Shown: positions 38,130 to 47,953, counted from the stretch's first letter. The stretch is DNA of 64,000 nucleotides from Bacillus wiedmannii (GCF_001583695.1 NZ_LOBC01000016.1:39878-103877), one strand, 5' to 3'. Notes: generated from the letters alone by a model not told the origin. Numbers and translations are program-made.

Positions 38130-38888
38130 GTGAAGTTAATTTCGTGGAATGTAAATGGTTTGCGAGCAGTTATCGCAAAAGGTGGATTTTTAGAATATCT
38201 TGAGGAATCAAATGCTGATATATTTTGTTTACAAGAGATTAAATTACAAGATGGGCAAATTGATTTAAATCCAGAGGGATATTATACATACTGGAATTAT
38301 GCTGTGAAAAAAGGCTATTCAGGAACAGCTATTTTCACGAAAAAAGAACCGCTATCTGTAACATACGGTTTAGGAATTGAAGAGCATGATCAAGAAGGAC
38401 GAGTTATTACTTTAGAATTCGAAGATTTTTACATAATCACGTTATATACACCAAATTCAAAACGTGGATTAGAACGATTAGATTACAGAATGAAATGGGA
38501 AGATGATTTCCGGGCTTATATTAAGCAATTAGATAAAAAAAAGCCCGTTGTTTTTTGCGGAGATTTAAATGTTGCTCATAAAGAAATCGATTTAAAAAAT
38601 CCAAAAAGTAATCGTAAAAATCCTGGATTCTCTGATGAGGAAAGGGAGAAATTCACACGTATTTTAGAAGAAGGATTTATTGATACGTATCGTTATCTGT
38701 ATCCTGATCAGGAAGGTGCATATTCGTGGTGGTCGTATCGTATGGGAGCGAGAGCAAAAAATATTGGATGGCGTTTAGATTATTTTGTTGTTTCGGAAAG
38801 AATGAAAGACAAAATAACAGAGGCGAAAATTAATAGTGAAGTAATGGGATCAGATCATTGTCCAGTTGAATTACATATAAATTTCTAA
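38130..38888 (+). CDS. exoA: Exodeoxyribonuclease III / AP endonuclease (ExoA)
   Basis: 252 aa of the Mg-dependent EEP nuclease fold. Active-site segments: [10 protein letters not shown] at the N-terminus, FCLQEIKLQ with the metal Glu, [29 protein letters not shown] and the closing GSDHCPVEL. Starts at GTG 38130, with AGAGGAGG 7 bases upstream. It acts on abasic sites left by glycosylases such as the AlkA encoded next door, so this is a small DNA-repair island; the genes are divergent, not co-transcribed. Confidence 0.95.
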   Translation: MKLISWNVNGLRAVIAKGGFLEYLEESNADIFCLQEIKLQDGQIDLNPEGYYTYWNYAVKKGYSGTAIFTKKEPLSVTYGLGIEEHDQEGRVITLEFEDFYIITLYTPNSKRGLERLDYRMKWEDDFRAYIKQLDKKKPVVFCGDLNVAHKEIDLKNPKSNRKNPGFSDEEREKFTRILEEGFIDTYRYLYPDQEGAYSWWSYRMGARAKNIGWRLDYFVVSERMKDKITEAKINSEVMGSDHCPVELHINF

Positions 38889-38932
38889 AAAAAGAAGTAT
38901 CTTCCTAGGATTAGGCGGATACTTCTTTTTTT
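38887..38932 (+). terminator. Terminator after exoA
   Basis: AAAAAAAGAAGTATC pairs with GATACTTCTTTTTTT around a 16-base loop. Confidence 0.88.
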
Positions 38933-38993
38933 ATTCAGTTTGTTAAAATTTTTCAAATCTTTCTTGAAATAATTGCATATTAAATATATAATT

Positions 38994-39012
38994 AGTAACG
39001 ATAATCATTATC
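38994..39012 (+). promoter_or_regulatory. Fur box upstream of the siderophore importer
   Basis: AGTAACGATAATCATTATC matches 16 of 19 positions of the Fur consensus GATAATGATAATCATTATC. It precedes the substrate-binding protein gene by 174 bases, so the operon should be repressed by iron. Confidence 0.9.
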
Positions 39013-39186
39013 AACGGAAATATTGTCAATGGATGAGGTGTAAAAGAATTATAGTTTAGGGGAAGTGAACGAGAATGAGTTCTGGATAGAATTATTGATC
39101 TAATGAAATATATATGTGAGATAAGTTACATATAGTTAAATTTTATTGAGAATATAGTTTGAAAATTCGAGAGGAGTTATATAAAG

Positions 39187-40152
39187 ATGAACAAGAAGTT
39201 ATTTACTTTAGGGATGGTTACAGTTTTAAGTATAGGACTAGCAGCATGCAATAGTACGGATAAAACTTCAGGAGAACAAAAGCAACAGACAAAAGCTACG
39301 GAAACGAAAAAAGACGAAAAAAGAAAAATTACATATTTAGGTAAAGAATATACAGTACCAGCAAAAGTAGATAAAATTGCGACAGCTAGTTTAGAGTCAA
39401 TGGAAGATGCAGCGGTACTTGGTATTAAGCCGGTAGGTGCCATTACTGTTGGTGGTAAATTACCGAAGTATCTTGAGAAAGATTTAGAGGGTGCGAAATC
39501 TGTTGGCGAGAAAATGCAACCAAATTTTGAAACATTACTACAATTAAAGCCAGACGTTATTACATCAAGTACAAAATTCCCAGCAGAAACAGCTGAAAAG
39601 TTTACGAAAGTAGCGCCTACATTCCCGGTATCACACGTTTCAACAAATTGGGAAGATAACTTAAAGTTAATGGGAGAATTAACTGGTAAAAAAGATAAAG
39701 CAGAAAAAATTATTAAAGATTACAATTCAGACGCTGAAAAGGCAAAAGCAAAACTAGGAGATAAGTTAAAAGACAAAAAAGTACTTGTCATTAGACTAAG
39801 AGCAAACGAATTATTCCTATATCCAGAAGGAGTATACTTCAACCCTGTCATTTATAAAGATCTTGGATTAACTGCTCCAGAACAATTGAAAACTGTAAAA
39901 GCACAAGAGAAAATTTCATTTGAAAAACTTGCCGAACTTAACCCAGATTATATTTTCTTACAATATGAGACAACTGAAAATAAAAACCCGAAAGTGCTAG
40001 AAGAAATTGAAAGTAATCCAATTTGGCAAAGTATGAATGCTGCGAAGGAAAAGAAAGTGTTTGTAAACGTTGTAGACCCAATGGCACAAGGTGGTACTGC
40101 TTGGAGTAAAACAGCATTCTTAAAAGAAACAGTGAAAAATTTATCTAAATAA
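39187..40152 (+). CDS. Iron-siderophore ABC transporter substrate-binding lipoprotein (FeuA-like)
   Basis: 321 aa. A lipoprotein signal ends in the lipobox LAAC (Cys21), followed by a polar Lys/Thr linker and a class III periplasmic-binding fold with the long central helix (PETAEKFTKVAPTFPVS, then EKIIKDYNSDAEKAKAKL). Such proteins deliver ferric siderophores to FecCD permeases. The neighbours (two permeases, ATPase and a trilactone-type esterase) make bacillibactin or a similar catecholate the likely ligand; this rests on context and not on binding residues. Fur box upstream; GAGAGGAG precedes the ATG. Confidence 0.9.
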   Translation: MNKKLFTLGMVTVLSIGLAACNSTDKTSGEQKQQTKATETKKDEKRKITYLGKEYTVPAKVDKIATASLESMEDAAVLGIKPVGAITVGGKLPKYLEKDLEGAKSVGEKMQPNFETLLQLKPDVITSSTKFPAETAEKFTKVAPTFPVSHVSTNWEDNLKLMGELTGKKDKAEKIIKDYNSDAEKAKAKLGDKLKDKKVLVIRLRANELFLYPEGVYFNPVIYKDLGLTAPEQLKTVKAQEKISFEKLAELNPDYIFLQYETTENKNPKVLEEIESNPIWQSMNAAKEKKVFVNVVDPMAQGGTAWSKTAFLKETVKNLSK

Positions 40153-40170
40153 TACAATAAGTAAGGTGCG

Positions 40171-41187
40171 TTGAATGATATGCAGAAAACAAATGCAGTA
40201 CCAGTGACTATATTATGTATAGCACCCATACTCATCTTATTTACAGTTATACTTTCTATTTTGTATGGGGCGAAGAGTATTGATGCTGAAATAGTGTGGA
40301 ACGCATTATTTCATTTTGATTCAAGCGATGTAAATCATAATATTATTATTACTTCACGTTTACCAAGGGTAGTTGCAGCTCTTTTAGTTGGAGCGTTTCT
40401 AGCCATATCAGGAGCACTTATGCAGGGGATGACAAGAAACTATCTTGCATCCCCTTCTATTATGGGTGTGACGGATGGGGCAGCCTTTGTTATTACACTT
40501 TGTATGATTTTTCTTCCGGGAATGTCATCAATTGGTATGGTTTTATGTTCAATGATTGGTTCTGCACTAGGAGCCGGTATCGTATTTGGTTTTGGTTCGC
40601 TCCTTCAAAATGGCTTATCACCAGTTAGGTTAGCGATTATCGGAACAGTTATTGGAACATTTTTAAGTAGTGTATCGGCCGCGATGGCATCATATTTCCA
40701 AATCTCTCAAAATGTTAGTTTTTGGTTTAATGCAAAGTTAGACCAAGTGGACCCTAATATCATTAAAATCACGATACCGTTTGGGATAATTGGAATAATT
40801 TTAGCATTGTTAATATCAAAATCTATTACTATTCTTTCTTTAGGCGAAGAGATTTCTATTAATCTAGGGCAGCGTACAAAACTAGTTAAAGCGATGGCGA
40901 TTTTATCAGTTATCTTTTTAACAGGAACAGCAGTTGCTTTAGTAGGAAAAGTTGGTTTTGTAGGTTTAATTATTCCGCACATTACTCGCTTTATAATTGG
41001 GGTAGATTATAAGTGGATTTTGCCATGTGCAGGCGTTATTGGTGGAGTTTTCTTAGCGTTATGTGATGTTTTAAGTAGATTTGTAAACTATCCATTTGAA
41101 ACACCTATTGGGGTCGTTACCTCCTTAATTGGAATTCCTTTCTTCCTTTATTTAATTCGTACAAGAGGAGGAGAGAGACATGCTTAA
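40171..41187 (+). CDS. Iron-siderophore ABC permease (FecCD family), first subunit
   Basis: 338 aa with about nine or ten hydrophobic segments. RLPRVVAALLVGAFLAISGALMQGMTRN near residues 65-92 and VGFVGLIIPHITRFIIG near 258-274 are the FecCD signatures; the latter is the coupling helix to the ATPase. It starts 18 bases after the binding protein and overlaps the next permease gene by 8 bases, so the two are made as a heterodimer, as with FeuB and FeuC. Confidence 0.93.
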   Translation: MNDMQKTNAVPVTILCIAPILILFTVILSILYGAKSIDAEIVWNALFHFDSSDVNHNIIITSRLPRVVAALLVGAFLAISGALMQGMTRNYLASPSIMGVTDGAAFVITLCMIFLPGMSSIGMVLCSMIGSALGAGIVFGFGSLLQNGLSPVRLAIIGTVIGTFLSSVSAAMASYFQISQNVSFWFNAKLDQVDPNIIKITIPFGIIGIILALLISKSITILSLGEEISINLGQRTKLVKAMAILSVIFLTGTAVALVGKVGFVGLIIPHITRFIIGVDYKWILPCAGVIGGVFLALCDVLSRFVNYPFETPIGVVTSLIGIPFFLYLIRTRGGERHA

Positions 41188-42202
41188 AAGTTCAAGTCAA
41201 CGTTTTGGAATGACGATGGGGATTATTATATTTTTAATACTATGTGCTATTTATATTAGTTTAACGAATGGTACGTTTGATATTACGATTAAAGATGTAT
41301 TTAAAACACTCTTTAGAATAGATCCAGTACCAGACCATGATTTAGTTATTTTTGAGTTTCGTCTTCCGCGCATCGTAATTGCTGGATTAGTAGGATTAGG
41401 CCTAGGCGTTGCAGGTGCTGTAATTCAAGGGATTACGAGAAACGGCCTGGCAGACCCGGGAATTTTAGGAGTAAATGCCGGAGCAGGAACAGCAATCGTC
41501 ATTTTTATGTTTTTCTTTCAAGGGCAATTAAAGAGCACAGACTGGGTTTCTATTATGATGATGCCGATGTTTGGTTTAGTTGGCGGGTTAGGAGCTGCTA
41601 TCATTATTTATCTGTTTTCGTGGAAAAACGGTAAGTTAGATTCGCAGCGTCTTTTATTAACAGGGATTGCGATTGGATCAGGATTTGGAGCATTTTCCAT
41701 GTATTTATCACTCAAAATGAAGTCAACTGATTTCGAGATGGCTGCAGTTTGGGTGTCAGGAAGTATATATAGTGCAAACTGGAAGTATATTATTGCTATG
41801 TTGCCGTGGCTTATCATATTAATTCCGCTTATACAAAAGAAAGCTTATTTATTAGATTTATTTCAATTGGAAGAAACGAGTATTACAAGTTTAGGTGTTC
41901 CAGTAGAAAGAGAGAAATCTATTTTACTACTAAGTAGTATCGGACTTGTAAGTGCATGTGTTGCAGTTTCAGGAAGTATTGGTTTCATTGGTTTAATGGC
42001 ACCGCATATAGCGAAAAGGCTTGTCGGTATTCAGCATAAGCATATCATTCCTACGTGTGGAGTAATCGGAATGTTCCTTGTAATAGCTTCAGACTTTATT
42101 GCAAAAACAGTTTTCAACCCTGTAGAGTTACCTGTTGGGATCGTTATTTCTATTGTCGGTGTACCGTATTTCTTATATTTACTTTATAAGGCGAAAGCGT
42201 AA
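41180..42202 (+). CDS. Iron-siderophore ABC permease (FecCD family), second subunit
   Basis: 340 aa, again about ten hydrophobic segments, with RLPRIVIAGLVGLGLGVAGA near residues 60-79, GITRNGLADPGILGVNAGAG and the coupling segment IGFIGLMAPHIAKRLVG. ATG 41180 lies inside the end of the first permease gene, directly after GGAGGAGAG. The ATPase gene follows after 14 bases. Partner of the preceding permease. Confidence 0.93.
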   Translation: MLKSSSQRFGMTMGIIIFLILCAIYISLTNGTFDITIKDVFKTLFRIDPVPDHDLVIFEFRLPRIVIAGLVGLGLGVAGAVIQGITRNGLADPGILGVNAGAGTAIVIFMFFFQGQLKSTDWVSIMMMPMFGLVGGLGAAIIIYLFSWKNGKLDSQRLLLTGIAIGSGFGAFSMYLSLKMKSTDFEMAAVWVSGSIYSANWKYIIAMLPWLIILIPLIQKKAYLLDLFQLEETSITSLGVPVEREKSILLLSSIGLVSACVAVSGSIGFIGLMAPHIAKRLVGIQHKHIIPTCGVIGMFLVIASDFIAKTVFNPVELPVGIVISIVGVPYFLYLLYKAKA

Positions 42203-42216
42203 GAGGAGGAATAAAA

Positions 42217-43038
42217 GTGAGTATTTTAAGTGCAAAAAATTTAGAAACGAGTTATGAAAAGCTTACAGTGTTTCGCGATTTAAATGTGGAAATACAAGAA
42301 GGAAAAGTAACGACAATTATAGGGCCAAACGGGTGCGGTAAATCAACACTGTTAAAAACAATGGGAAGAATTTTAAAGCAAAAGAGCGGTAAAGTATATT
42401 TGCAAGGACAGGATTTAAATACGATTCCAACGAAAGAAATTGCGAAGCAGTTAGCTTTACTCCCGCAAACTCCAATTGCACCAGGAGAACTTAAAGTGGA
42501 AGAATTAATTTCCTATGGACGCTATCCACATCGAAATAATGTAAATAAGTTAACTTCAAAAGATAAAGAGATGATTGATTGGGCATTAGATATAACGAAA
42601 ACTTCTGAATTTCGAACGAGACAAATTGCAAATTTATCAGGTGGTCAACGACAAAAGGTATGGCTAGCGATGGCTTTAGCACAAGAGACAGAAGTATTAC
42701 TACTAGATGAACCAACTACATATCTTGATATGTCTCATCAATTAGATGTATTACAAATTGTGGAGAAGTTAAATAAAGAACATAATTGTACGGTTGTTAT
42801 GGTACTGCATGATATTAACCATGCAGCAAGGTTTTCAGATGAAATTATTGCGATGAAGGAAGGGGAAATCGTTACAACTGGTAGCCCAGAAGAAATCATT
42901 ACAAATGAAGTGTTAAAAGAAGTATTTCATATTGATGCGCGTGTCATGATTGATCCGTATAATGGGTCTCCTGTTTGTTTCGGTTACGATAGCGTTGTAT
43001 CTCAAGAAGAGAAAGTAGAGATATATGTAACGAGTTAA
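42217..43038 (+). CDS. Iron-siderophore ABC transporter ATPase (FhuC/YusV-like)
   Basis: 273 aa. Walker A GPNGCGKST (residues 36-44), signature LSGGQRQKVWLAMALAQ, Walker B VLLLDEPTTYLDMSHQLD and H-loop VLHDINHA are all intact. In B. subtilis the FeuABC importer lacks its own ATPase and uses YusV from elsewhere; here the ATPase is encoded inside the operon. AGAGGAGG precedes the GTG start by about 9 bases. Confidence 0.94.
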   Translation: MSILSAKNLETSYEKLTVFRDLNVEIQEGKVTTIIGPNGCGKSTLLKTMGRILKQKSGKVYLQGQDLNTIPTKEIAKQLALLPQTPIAPGELKVEELISYGRYPHRNNVNKLTSKDKEMIDWALDITKTSEFRTRQIANLSGGQRQKVWLAMALAQETEVLLLDEPTTYLDMSHQLDVLQIVEKLNKEHNCTVVMVLHDINHAARFSDEIIAMKEGEIVTTGSPEEIITNEVLKEVFHIDARVMIDPYNGSPVCFGYDSVVSQEEKVEIYVTS

Positions 43039-43055
43039 GAAGGGGGGAATATAAG

Positions 43056-43874
43056 ATGAATACTACTATTGAAAAAAAGCAGATTATTACATCTAATACA
43101 GAACAGTGGAAAATGTATTCAAAATTAGAAGGTAAAGAATATCAAATTCATATTTCAAAGCCGAGGCAGCCAGCACCAGAGTCAGGATATCCTGTTATAT
43201 ACGTATTAGATGGCAATGCCTTTTTTCAAACATTCCATGAAGCGGTTAAAATACAATCAGTTAGAGCAGAGAAAACAGGTGTTTCACCAGCCATTATAGT
43301 AGGTATTGGTTATCCAATTGAAGGGGCATTTTCAGGTGAGGAAAGATGCTATGATTTTACGCCTAGTGTAATTTCAAAAGATGCCCCTTTAAAACCAGAC
43401 GGTAAACCGTGGCCTAAAACAGGAGGAGCACATAATTTCTTTACTTTTATTGAAGAAGAATTAAAACCTCAAATTGAAAATAATTATGAGATTGATAAAG
43501 GGAAGCAAACATTATTTGGGCATTCACTAGGTGGTTTATTTGCTTTACATATACTATTTACAAACGTAAATGCCTTTCAAAGTTATTTTATTAGTAGTCC
43601 ATCTATTTGGTGGAATAACCAATCCGTGCTTGAAAAAGAAGAGAATCTAATAAATGAGTTAAACAATGCAAAAGTTGAAACAGGAGTATTTCTTACAGTT
43701 GGTTCACTAGAACGAGAGCATATGGTTGTAGGTGCAAATGAATTATCAGAGCGCCTTCTCCGAGTGAAACACGATCAGTTTCGATTTACGTTTTATGAAG
43801 CTGAAGGGGAGAATCATGCATCAGTTGTGCCGACCTCTTTAAGTAAAGGGTTAAGATTTATTAGTCACGTATAA
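43056..43874 (+). CDS. Siderophore-type esterase (BesA/IroE-like alpha/beta hydrolase)
   Basis: 272 aa of the esterase_D fold. The nucleophile Ser is in FGHSLGGLFALHIL near 155, with SSPSIWWNN after it, a WKMYSK start typical of IroE/Fes relatives, and the final His in EGENHASVVP. Such enzymes hydrolyse the trilactone of enterobactin or bacillibactin to free iron inside the cell. It is the last gene of the importer operon, 17 bases after the ATPase, in the position held by ybbA in the B. subtilis feu operon. AAGGGGGG precedes the ATG. Confidence 0.87.
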   Translation: MNTTIEKKQIITSNTEQWKMYSKLEGKEYQIHISKPRQPAPESGYPVIYVLDGNAFFQTFHEAVKIQSVRAEKTGVSPAIIVGIGYPIEGAFSGEERCYDFTPSVISKDAPLKPDGKPWPKTGGAHNFFTFIEEELKPQIENNYEIDKGKQTLFGHSLGGLFALHILFTNVNAFQSYFISSPSIWWNNQSVLEKEENLINELNNAKVETGVFLTVGSLEREHMVVGANELSERLLRVKHDQFRFTFYEAEGENHASVVPTSLSKGLRFISHV

Positions 43875-43899
43875 ATTGAAATGAATATCTAATAAAATG

Positions 43900-43941
43900 C
43901 AAACAAAAGGCTATGGGAAATTCTCCATAGCCTTTTGTTTG
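43900..43941 (+). terminator. Terminator of the siderophore operon
   Basis: CAAACAAAAGGCTATGG pairs perfectly with CCATAGCCTTTTGTTTG around an 8-base loop; the T stretch is within the right arm. Confidence 0.85.
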
Positions 43942-44150
43942 TGCAAGTAGAATTGTCCTTTTTGAAAGTTTTGTTTCAACTTTTCGTCTAAAGAGACAAA
44001 AAGTTGTCACAATTCGGTCACAATTAGCATAAACATAAAATAGACGAAATGAACTTATTTCCAAAAAGGCTTGATTCATTCCATTCATGATTAGTAGAGC
44101 TGAAAAAGCATGGATTAAAAGTTCACTATATTTTCAAGGAGGTAGATCGT

Positions 44151-44378
44151 ATGAAAACTATTCTTGCTATCGCTGGGCTTATTTGGGTTTTATCACATGG
44201 CATTCCAATTTATGAAGGAGAACAAATTCGCAGTGCTCTGAATAAAAATTTTAATGAATATCATATCATTGATCGTCAAGATAAAGTCGTGACAGTTCGT
44301 GTAAATGACTGTTTTCATACGGTAACCGTTGAAGGAACTTCAGTAGTGAATGATACAAAAGTATGTGATCAGCAATAA
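44151..44378 (+). CDS. Small exported or membrane-anchored protein, unknown
   Basis: 75 aa, not recognised. The first 20 residues are hydrophobic (ILAIAGLIWVLSHGIPIY) and could be a signal or anchor; the rest is a polar beta-rich stretch with two Cys (VNDCFHTV and TKVCDQQ), which could form a disulfide if outside. AAGGAGG lies 8 bases before the ATG. It is followed by two hairpins in a row. No operon partner. Confidence 0.65.
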   Translation: MKTILAIAGLIWVLSHGIPIYEGEQIRSALNKNFNEYHIIDRQDKVVTVRVNDCFHTVTVEGTSVVNDTKVCDQQ

Positions 44379-44395
44379 TTATATATAGGAAGAAA

Positions 44396-44433
44396 AAAGT
44401 CTCAATTTACACGTGTGAAAATTGAGACTTTTA
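44396..44433. terminator. Terminator after the small Cys-pair protein gene
   Basis: AAGTCTCAATTT pairs with AAATTGAGACTT; the loop contains a CACGTG palindrome. Followed by TTATATTT. Confidence 0.8.
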
Positions 44434-44445
44434 TATTTGTGGATG

Positions 44446-44489
44446 AATAATAAGCGGGGATGGATAATCCCTGCTTATTATTGTTTTTT
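44446..44489 (+). terminator. Second hairpin in tandem
   Basis: AATAATAAGCGGGGA pairs with TCCCTGCTTATTATT (one wobble) with a 7-base loop, then GTTTTTT. No gene lies between it and the previous hairpin. Confidence 0.7.
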
Positions 44490-44670
44490 GAAAAAAAGGC
44501 AAGGGTATCATAATAATTGAGTCTGAGAAGCTAATAAGTTGTTAAGAATAAGCATAGAGCAGAAATATACTCATATGGGGTATCATACGTAGATATTTAA
44601 TGCTATAATTGGTATACTCGTAAAAGCAATTGTTTTATTGGATGAAGAGAAACTTTAAGAAGGTGATAAT

Positions 44671-44973
44671 ATGGATCATAAAGATCATGAAGCGGTAACA
44701 CATAGATCAGAAAAAGAAAAAGAACAAATTATAAATAGATTAAAGAGAATTGAAGGACAAGTCCGCGGTATTCAAAATATGATTGAAAATGATCGTTATT
44801 GCGTGGATATTTTAGTGCAAATTTCAGCGATTAATGCAGCAATGAAAAAAGTAGGAATGGGTGTATTAAAAAACCATACAAGTCATTGTGTTTCAGGTGC
44901 TATTAAAGATGGCAATGGTGACGAAGCAATTGAAGAATTAATGACAGTATTTGAACGTTTTTCAAAAGCGTAA
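44671..44973 (+). CDS. csoR: Copper-sensing repressor CsoR
   Basis: 100-aa all-helical repressor of the DUF156/CsoR family. The Cu(I) ligands Cys44, His69 and Cys73 (RYCVDIL and KNHTSHCV) are present, which separates it from the formaldehyde sensor FrmR and nickel sensor RcnR. It has an extended His-rich N-terminus. AAGGTG precedes the ATG. It sits 190 bases before copZ-copA, which carry a CsoR-type operator. A TATGGGGTATCATA-like stretch at about 44575 could be a self-control site, but is weaker. Confidence 0.94.
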   Translation: MDHKDHEAVTHRSEKEKEQIINRLKRIEGQVRGIQNMIENDRYCVDILVQISAINAAMKKVGMGVLKNHTSHCVSGAIKDGNGDEAIEELMTVFERFSKA

Positions 44974-45006
44974 AAACAAGCTAGTATGTAACTGGCTTGT
45001 TTTTTG
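44974..45006 (+). terminator. Terminator after csoR
   Basis: AAAACAAGC pairs with GCTTGTTTT and begins within the stop codon region; a T run follows. It separates csoR from copZA. Confidence 0.75.
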
Positions 45007-45092
45007 TTTACCTCTATATAGGATTTCGAGGTATTGATGTGTAAAATAAACTTTTAGAAAATAATTGAAAAATCATGATACAAAACCATTGA

Positions 45093-45114
45093 TTACCTTA
45101 GGGGGGTATGGTAA
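45093..45114 (+). promoter_or_regulatory. CsoR operator of copZA
   Basis: TTACCTTAGGGGGGTATGGTAA: outer inverted arms TTACC/GGTAA flank a G-rich centre, as in the B. subtilis copZA operator. It lies about 50 bases before copZ, in the promoter. Confidence 0.85.
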
Positions 45115-45163
45115 GATGTAATTGTGATTAACAAACAATGAAGAAACAAGAGGAGGATTTTAA

Positions 45164-45370
45164 ATGGAACAGTTAACATTACAAGTTGAAGGTATGTCTT
45201 GTGGACATTGTGTAAATTCTATTGAAAGCAGTGTGAAAGAACTAAACGGTGTTGAACAAGTGAAAGTTCAATTAGCAGAAGGAACTGTTGAAGTTACGAT
45301 CGACTCATCAGTTGTAACGTTAAAAGATATTGTTGCTGTAATTGAAGATCAAGGATACGATGTTCAATAA
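45164..45370 (+). CDS. copZ: Copper chaperone CopZ
   Basis: 68-aa single HMA domain. The Cu(I)-binding motif GMSCGHC places Cys13 and Cys16 in the first loop; the ferredoxin-like fold is complete. It hands copper to the CopA pump encoded 95 bases downstream. AGAGGAGG precedes the ATG. Regulated by CsoR as judged by the operator in front. Confidence 0.96.
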   Translation: MEQLTLQVEGMSCGHCVNSIESSVKELNGVEQVKVQLAEGTVEVTIDSSVVTLKDIVAVIEDQGYDVQ

Positions 45371-45465
45371 TTATTTTTAGATATGGAAATAAATCGTACT
45401 TTATAGGAAGTACGATTTATTTTGCTAATAATTATACCTCATAAGGGTATATAGAGGTGAGAGAC

Positions 45466-47886
45466 ATGAATGAACAAAAAGAGGCCAATCTTCAAATATC
45501 AGGAATGACATGTGCGGCATGTGCGAATAGAATTGAAAAAGGCTTGAAAAAAGTAGAAGGTGTTCATGATGCAAATGTAAATTTTGCACTTGAAAAAACA
45601 AAAATAATGTATGATCCCCAAAAAACAAATCCGCAACAATTTAAGCAAAAAGTTGAATCGCTAGGGTATGGAATTGTAAGTGATAAAGCTGAGTTTACTG
45701 TTTCAGGGATGACATGCGCGGCATGTGCGAATAGAGTAGAAAAGCGCTTAAATAAATTAGAAGGTGTGAACGGAGCGACAGTAAATTTCGCTTTGGAATC
45801 GGCTACAGTAGATTTTAATCCTGATGAAATTCATGTAAATGAAATGAAGAGTGCAATTACGAAATTAGGCTATAAATTGGAAGTGAAATCAGATGAGCAA
45901 AATGGATCAACTGATCATCGCTTACAAGAAATTGAGCGACAAAAGAAGAAATTTATTATTTCGTTTATTTTATCATTCCCGTTACTGTGGGCAATGGTAA
46001 GTCATTTCTCATTTACATCGTTTATTTATTTACCTGATATGCTTATGAACCCTTGGGTGCAGCTAGCTCTTGCAACTCCGGTTCAGTTTATCATTGGTGG
46101 GCAGTTTTATGTTGGAGCTTATAAAGCGTTACGAAATAAAAGTGCCAATATGGATGTTCTCGTTGCACTTGGAACGTCTGCAGCGTATTTCTATAGTGTG
46201 TATTTAAGTATTAGGTCGATTGGTTCTTCTGAACATATGACAGACTTGTATTTTGAAACGAGTGCAGTACTTATTACATTAATTATTTTAGGTAAATTAT
46301 TTGAGGCGAAAGCAAAGGGACGCTCGTCAGAAGCAATTAAAAAATTAATGGGATTACAGGCGAAAACCGCTACTGTTTTACGAGATGGAACAGAAATAAA
46401 AATTTTAATCGAAGAAGTGGTAGCTGGTGATATCGTTTATGTAAAACCTGGTGAAAAAATCCCGGTAGATGGGGAAATTGTAGAAGGAAAGTCAGCAATA
46501 GATGAATCGATGTTAACAGGTGAGAGTATTCCAGTTGATAAAACAATTGGGGATGTAGTAATCGGTTCTACAATAAATAAAAACGGATTTTTAAAAGTGA
46601 AAGCAACTAAGGTAGGAAGAGATACTGCATTAGCTCAAATTATTAAAGTAGTAGAAGAGGCGCAAGGTTCAAAAGCTCCTATTCAAAGGGTAGCTGATCA
46701 AATTTCAGGTATTTTCGTACCGGTTGTAGTTGTGATTGCTATTATCACATTTGCAGTGTGGATGCTATTTGTTACACCTGGTGATTTTGGCGGAGCACTT
46801 GAGAAAATGATAGCCGTACTTGTTATCGCTTGTCCATGTGCATTAGGTCTTGCGACACCTACATCTATTATGGCGGGATCAGGAAGATCAGCAGAGTATG
46901 GTATTTTATTTAAAGGCGGGGAGCATTTAGAAGCAACGCACCGATTAGATACAGTTATTTTAGATAAAACAGGTACAGTGACAAACGGGAAGCCGGTGCT
47001 AACAGATGTAATTGTAGCAGATGGATTCCACGAAGAAGAAATACTACGTTTAGTAGGTGCGGCAGAAAAAAATTCTGAACATCCACTTGCAGAAGCGATT
47101 GTAGAAGGAATTAAAGAAAAGAAAATTGAAATCCCAAGTTCAGAAAAGTTTGAAGCGATTCCAGGATTCGGTATCGAATCAGTTGTAGAAGGGAAACAAT
47201 TATTAATTGGTACACGTCGATTAATGAAGAAATTCGATATTGATATTGAAGAAGTTTCTAAATCTATGGAAGAGCTAGAACGAGAAGGAAAAACAGCAAT
47301 GCTTATTGCGATCAATAAAGAATATGCTGGTATAGTGGCCGTTGCAGATACTGTAAAAGATACTTCAAAAGCAGCTATCGCAAGACTTAAGAAAATGGGT
47401 CTAGACGTTGTTATGATCACAGGAGATAACACACAAACTGCTCAGGCAATCGCTAAGCAAGTTGGTATTGATCACGTAATTGCAGAAGTATTACCAGAAG
47501 GAAAAGCAGAAGAAGTGAAAAAACTCCAAGCACAAGGTAAGAAAGTAGCAATGGTTGGAGATGGAATAAATGATGCTCCTGCTCTTGCTACGGCGGATAT
47601 CGGTATGGCAATTGGAACAGGAACGGATGTAGCGATGGAAGCGGCAGATATTACGTTAATCCGTGGGGATTTAAATAGTATTGCTGATGCAATCTTTATG
47701 AGTAAGATGACGATAAAAAATATTAAGCAAAATTTATTCTGGGCACTAGCTTATAACGGATTAGGAATCCCGATTGCGGCGTTCGGTTTCTTAGCACCTT
47801 GGGTTGCAGGAGCGGCTATGGCATTTAGTTCTGTATCCGTTGTATTAAATGCATTACGATTACAAAGAGTGAAATTAAAAAAATAA
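45466..47886 (+). CDS. copA: Copper-exporting P-type ATPase CopA
   Basis: 806-aa P1B-type pump. Two N-terminal HMA domains bind copper with GMTCAAC at Cys16/Cys19 and Cys84/Cys87. Then come membrane helices, the actuator motif LTGES, the ion-path motif CPC (456-458), the phosphorylation site DKTGT (Asp500), the HP locus SEHPLAEAI and the hinge [13 protein letters not shown] 45466 is chosen because GAGGTG lies 6 bases before it; GTG 45457 is part of that site. Co-regulated with copZ; the 95-base gap has no clear terminator. Confidence 0.97.
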   Translation: MNEQKEANLQISGMTCAACANRIEKGLKKVEGVHDANVNFALEKTKIMYDPQKTNPQQFKQKVESLGYGIVSDKAEFTVSGMTCAACANRVEKRLNKLEGVNGATVNFALESATVDFNPDEIHVNEMKSAITKLGYKLEVKSDEQNGSTDHRLQEIERQKKKFIISFILSFPLLWAMVSHFSFTSFIYLPDMLMNPWVQLALATPVQFIIGGQFYVGAYKALRNKSANMDVLVALGTSAAYFYSVYLSIRSIGSSEHMTDLYFETSAVLITLIILGKLFEAKAKGRSSEAIKKLMGLQAKTATVLRDGTEIKILIEEVVAGDIVYVKPGEKIPVDGEIVEGKSAIDESMLTGESIPVDKTIGDVVIGSTINKNGFLKVKATKVGRDTALAQIIKVVEEAQGSKAPIQRVADQISGIFVPVVVVIAIITFAVWMLFVTPGDFGGALEKMIAVLVIACPCALGLATPTSIMAGSGRSAEYGILFKGGEHLEATHRLDTVILDKTGTVTNGKPVLTDVIVADGFHEEEILRLVGAAEKNSEHPLAEAIVEGIKEKKIEIPSSEKFEAIPGFGIESVVEGKQLLIGTRRLMKKFDIDIEEVSKSMEELEREGKTAMLIAINKEYAGIVAVADTVKDTSKAAIARLKKMGLDVVMITGDNTQTAQAIAKQVGIDHVIAEVLPEGKAEEVKKLQAQGKKVAMVGDGINDAPALATADIGMAIGTGTDVAMEAADITLIRGDLNSIADAIFMSKMTIKNIKQNLFWALAYNGLGIPIAAFGFLAPWVAGAAMAFSSVSVVLNALRLQRVKLKK

Positions 47887-47920
47887 AAATCTAGAGAGTA
47901 ATTGCATATGCTTTTAAACG

Positions 47921-47953
47921 AAAAACAATACTTTGAAATAAGTATTGTTTTTT
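47921..47953 (+). terminator. Terminator of copZA
   Basis: AAAAACAATACTT pairs with AAGTATTGTTTTT around a short loop, with a T run. Confidence 0.85.

Noticed and set aside
44446-44489. Tandem hairpin after 44396 as a possible bcr-type mobile repeat
   Set aside because: Short, single stem with a T run; explained as a terminator. Only a loose likeness to the GC-rich bcr1 arms.
46698-47432. 244-codon open frame antisense to copA
   Set aside because: Ser/Ile-rich shadow of the copA codons, with no ribosome site and no family match.
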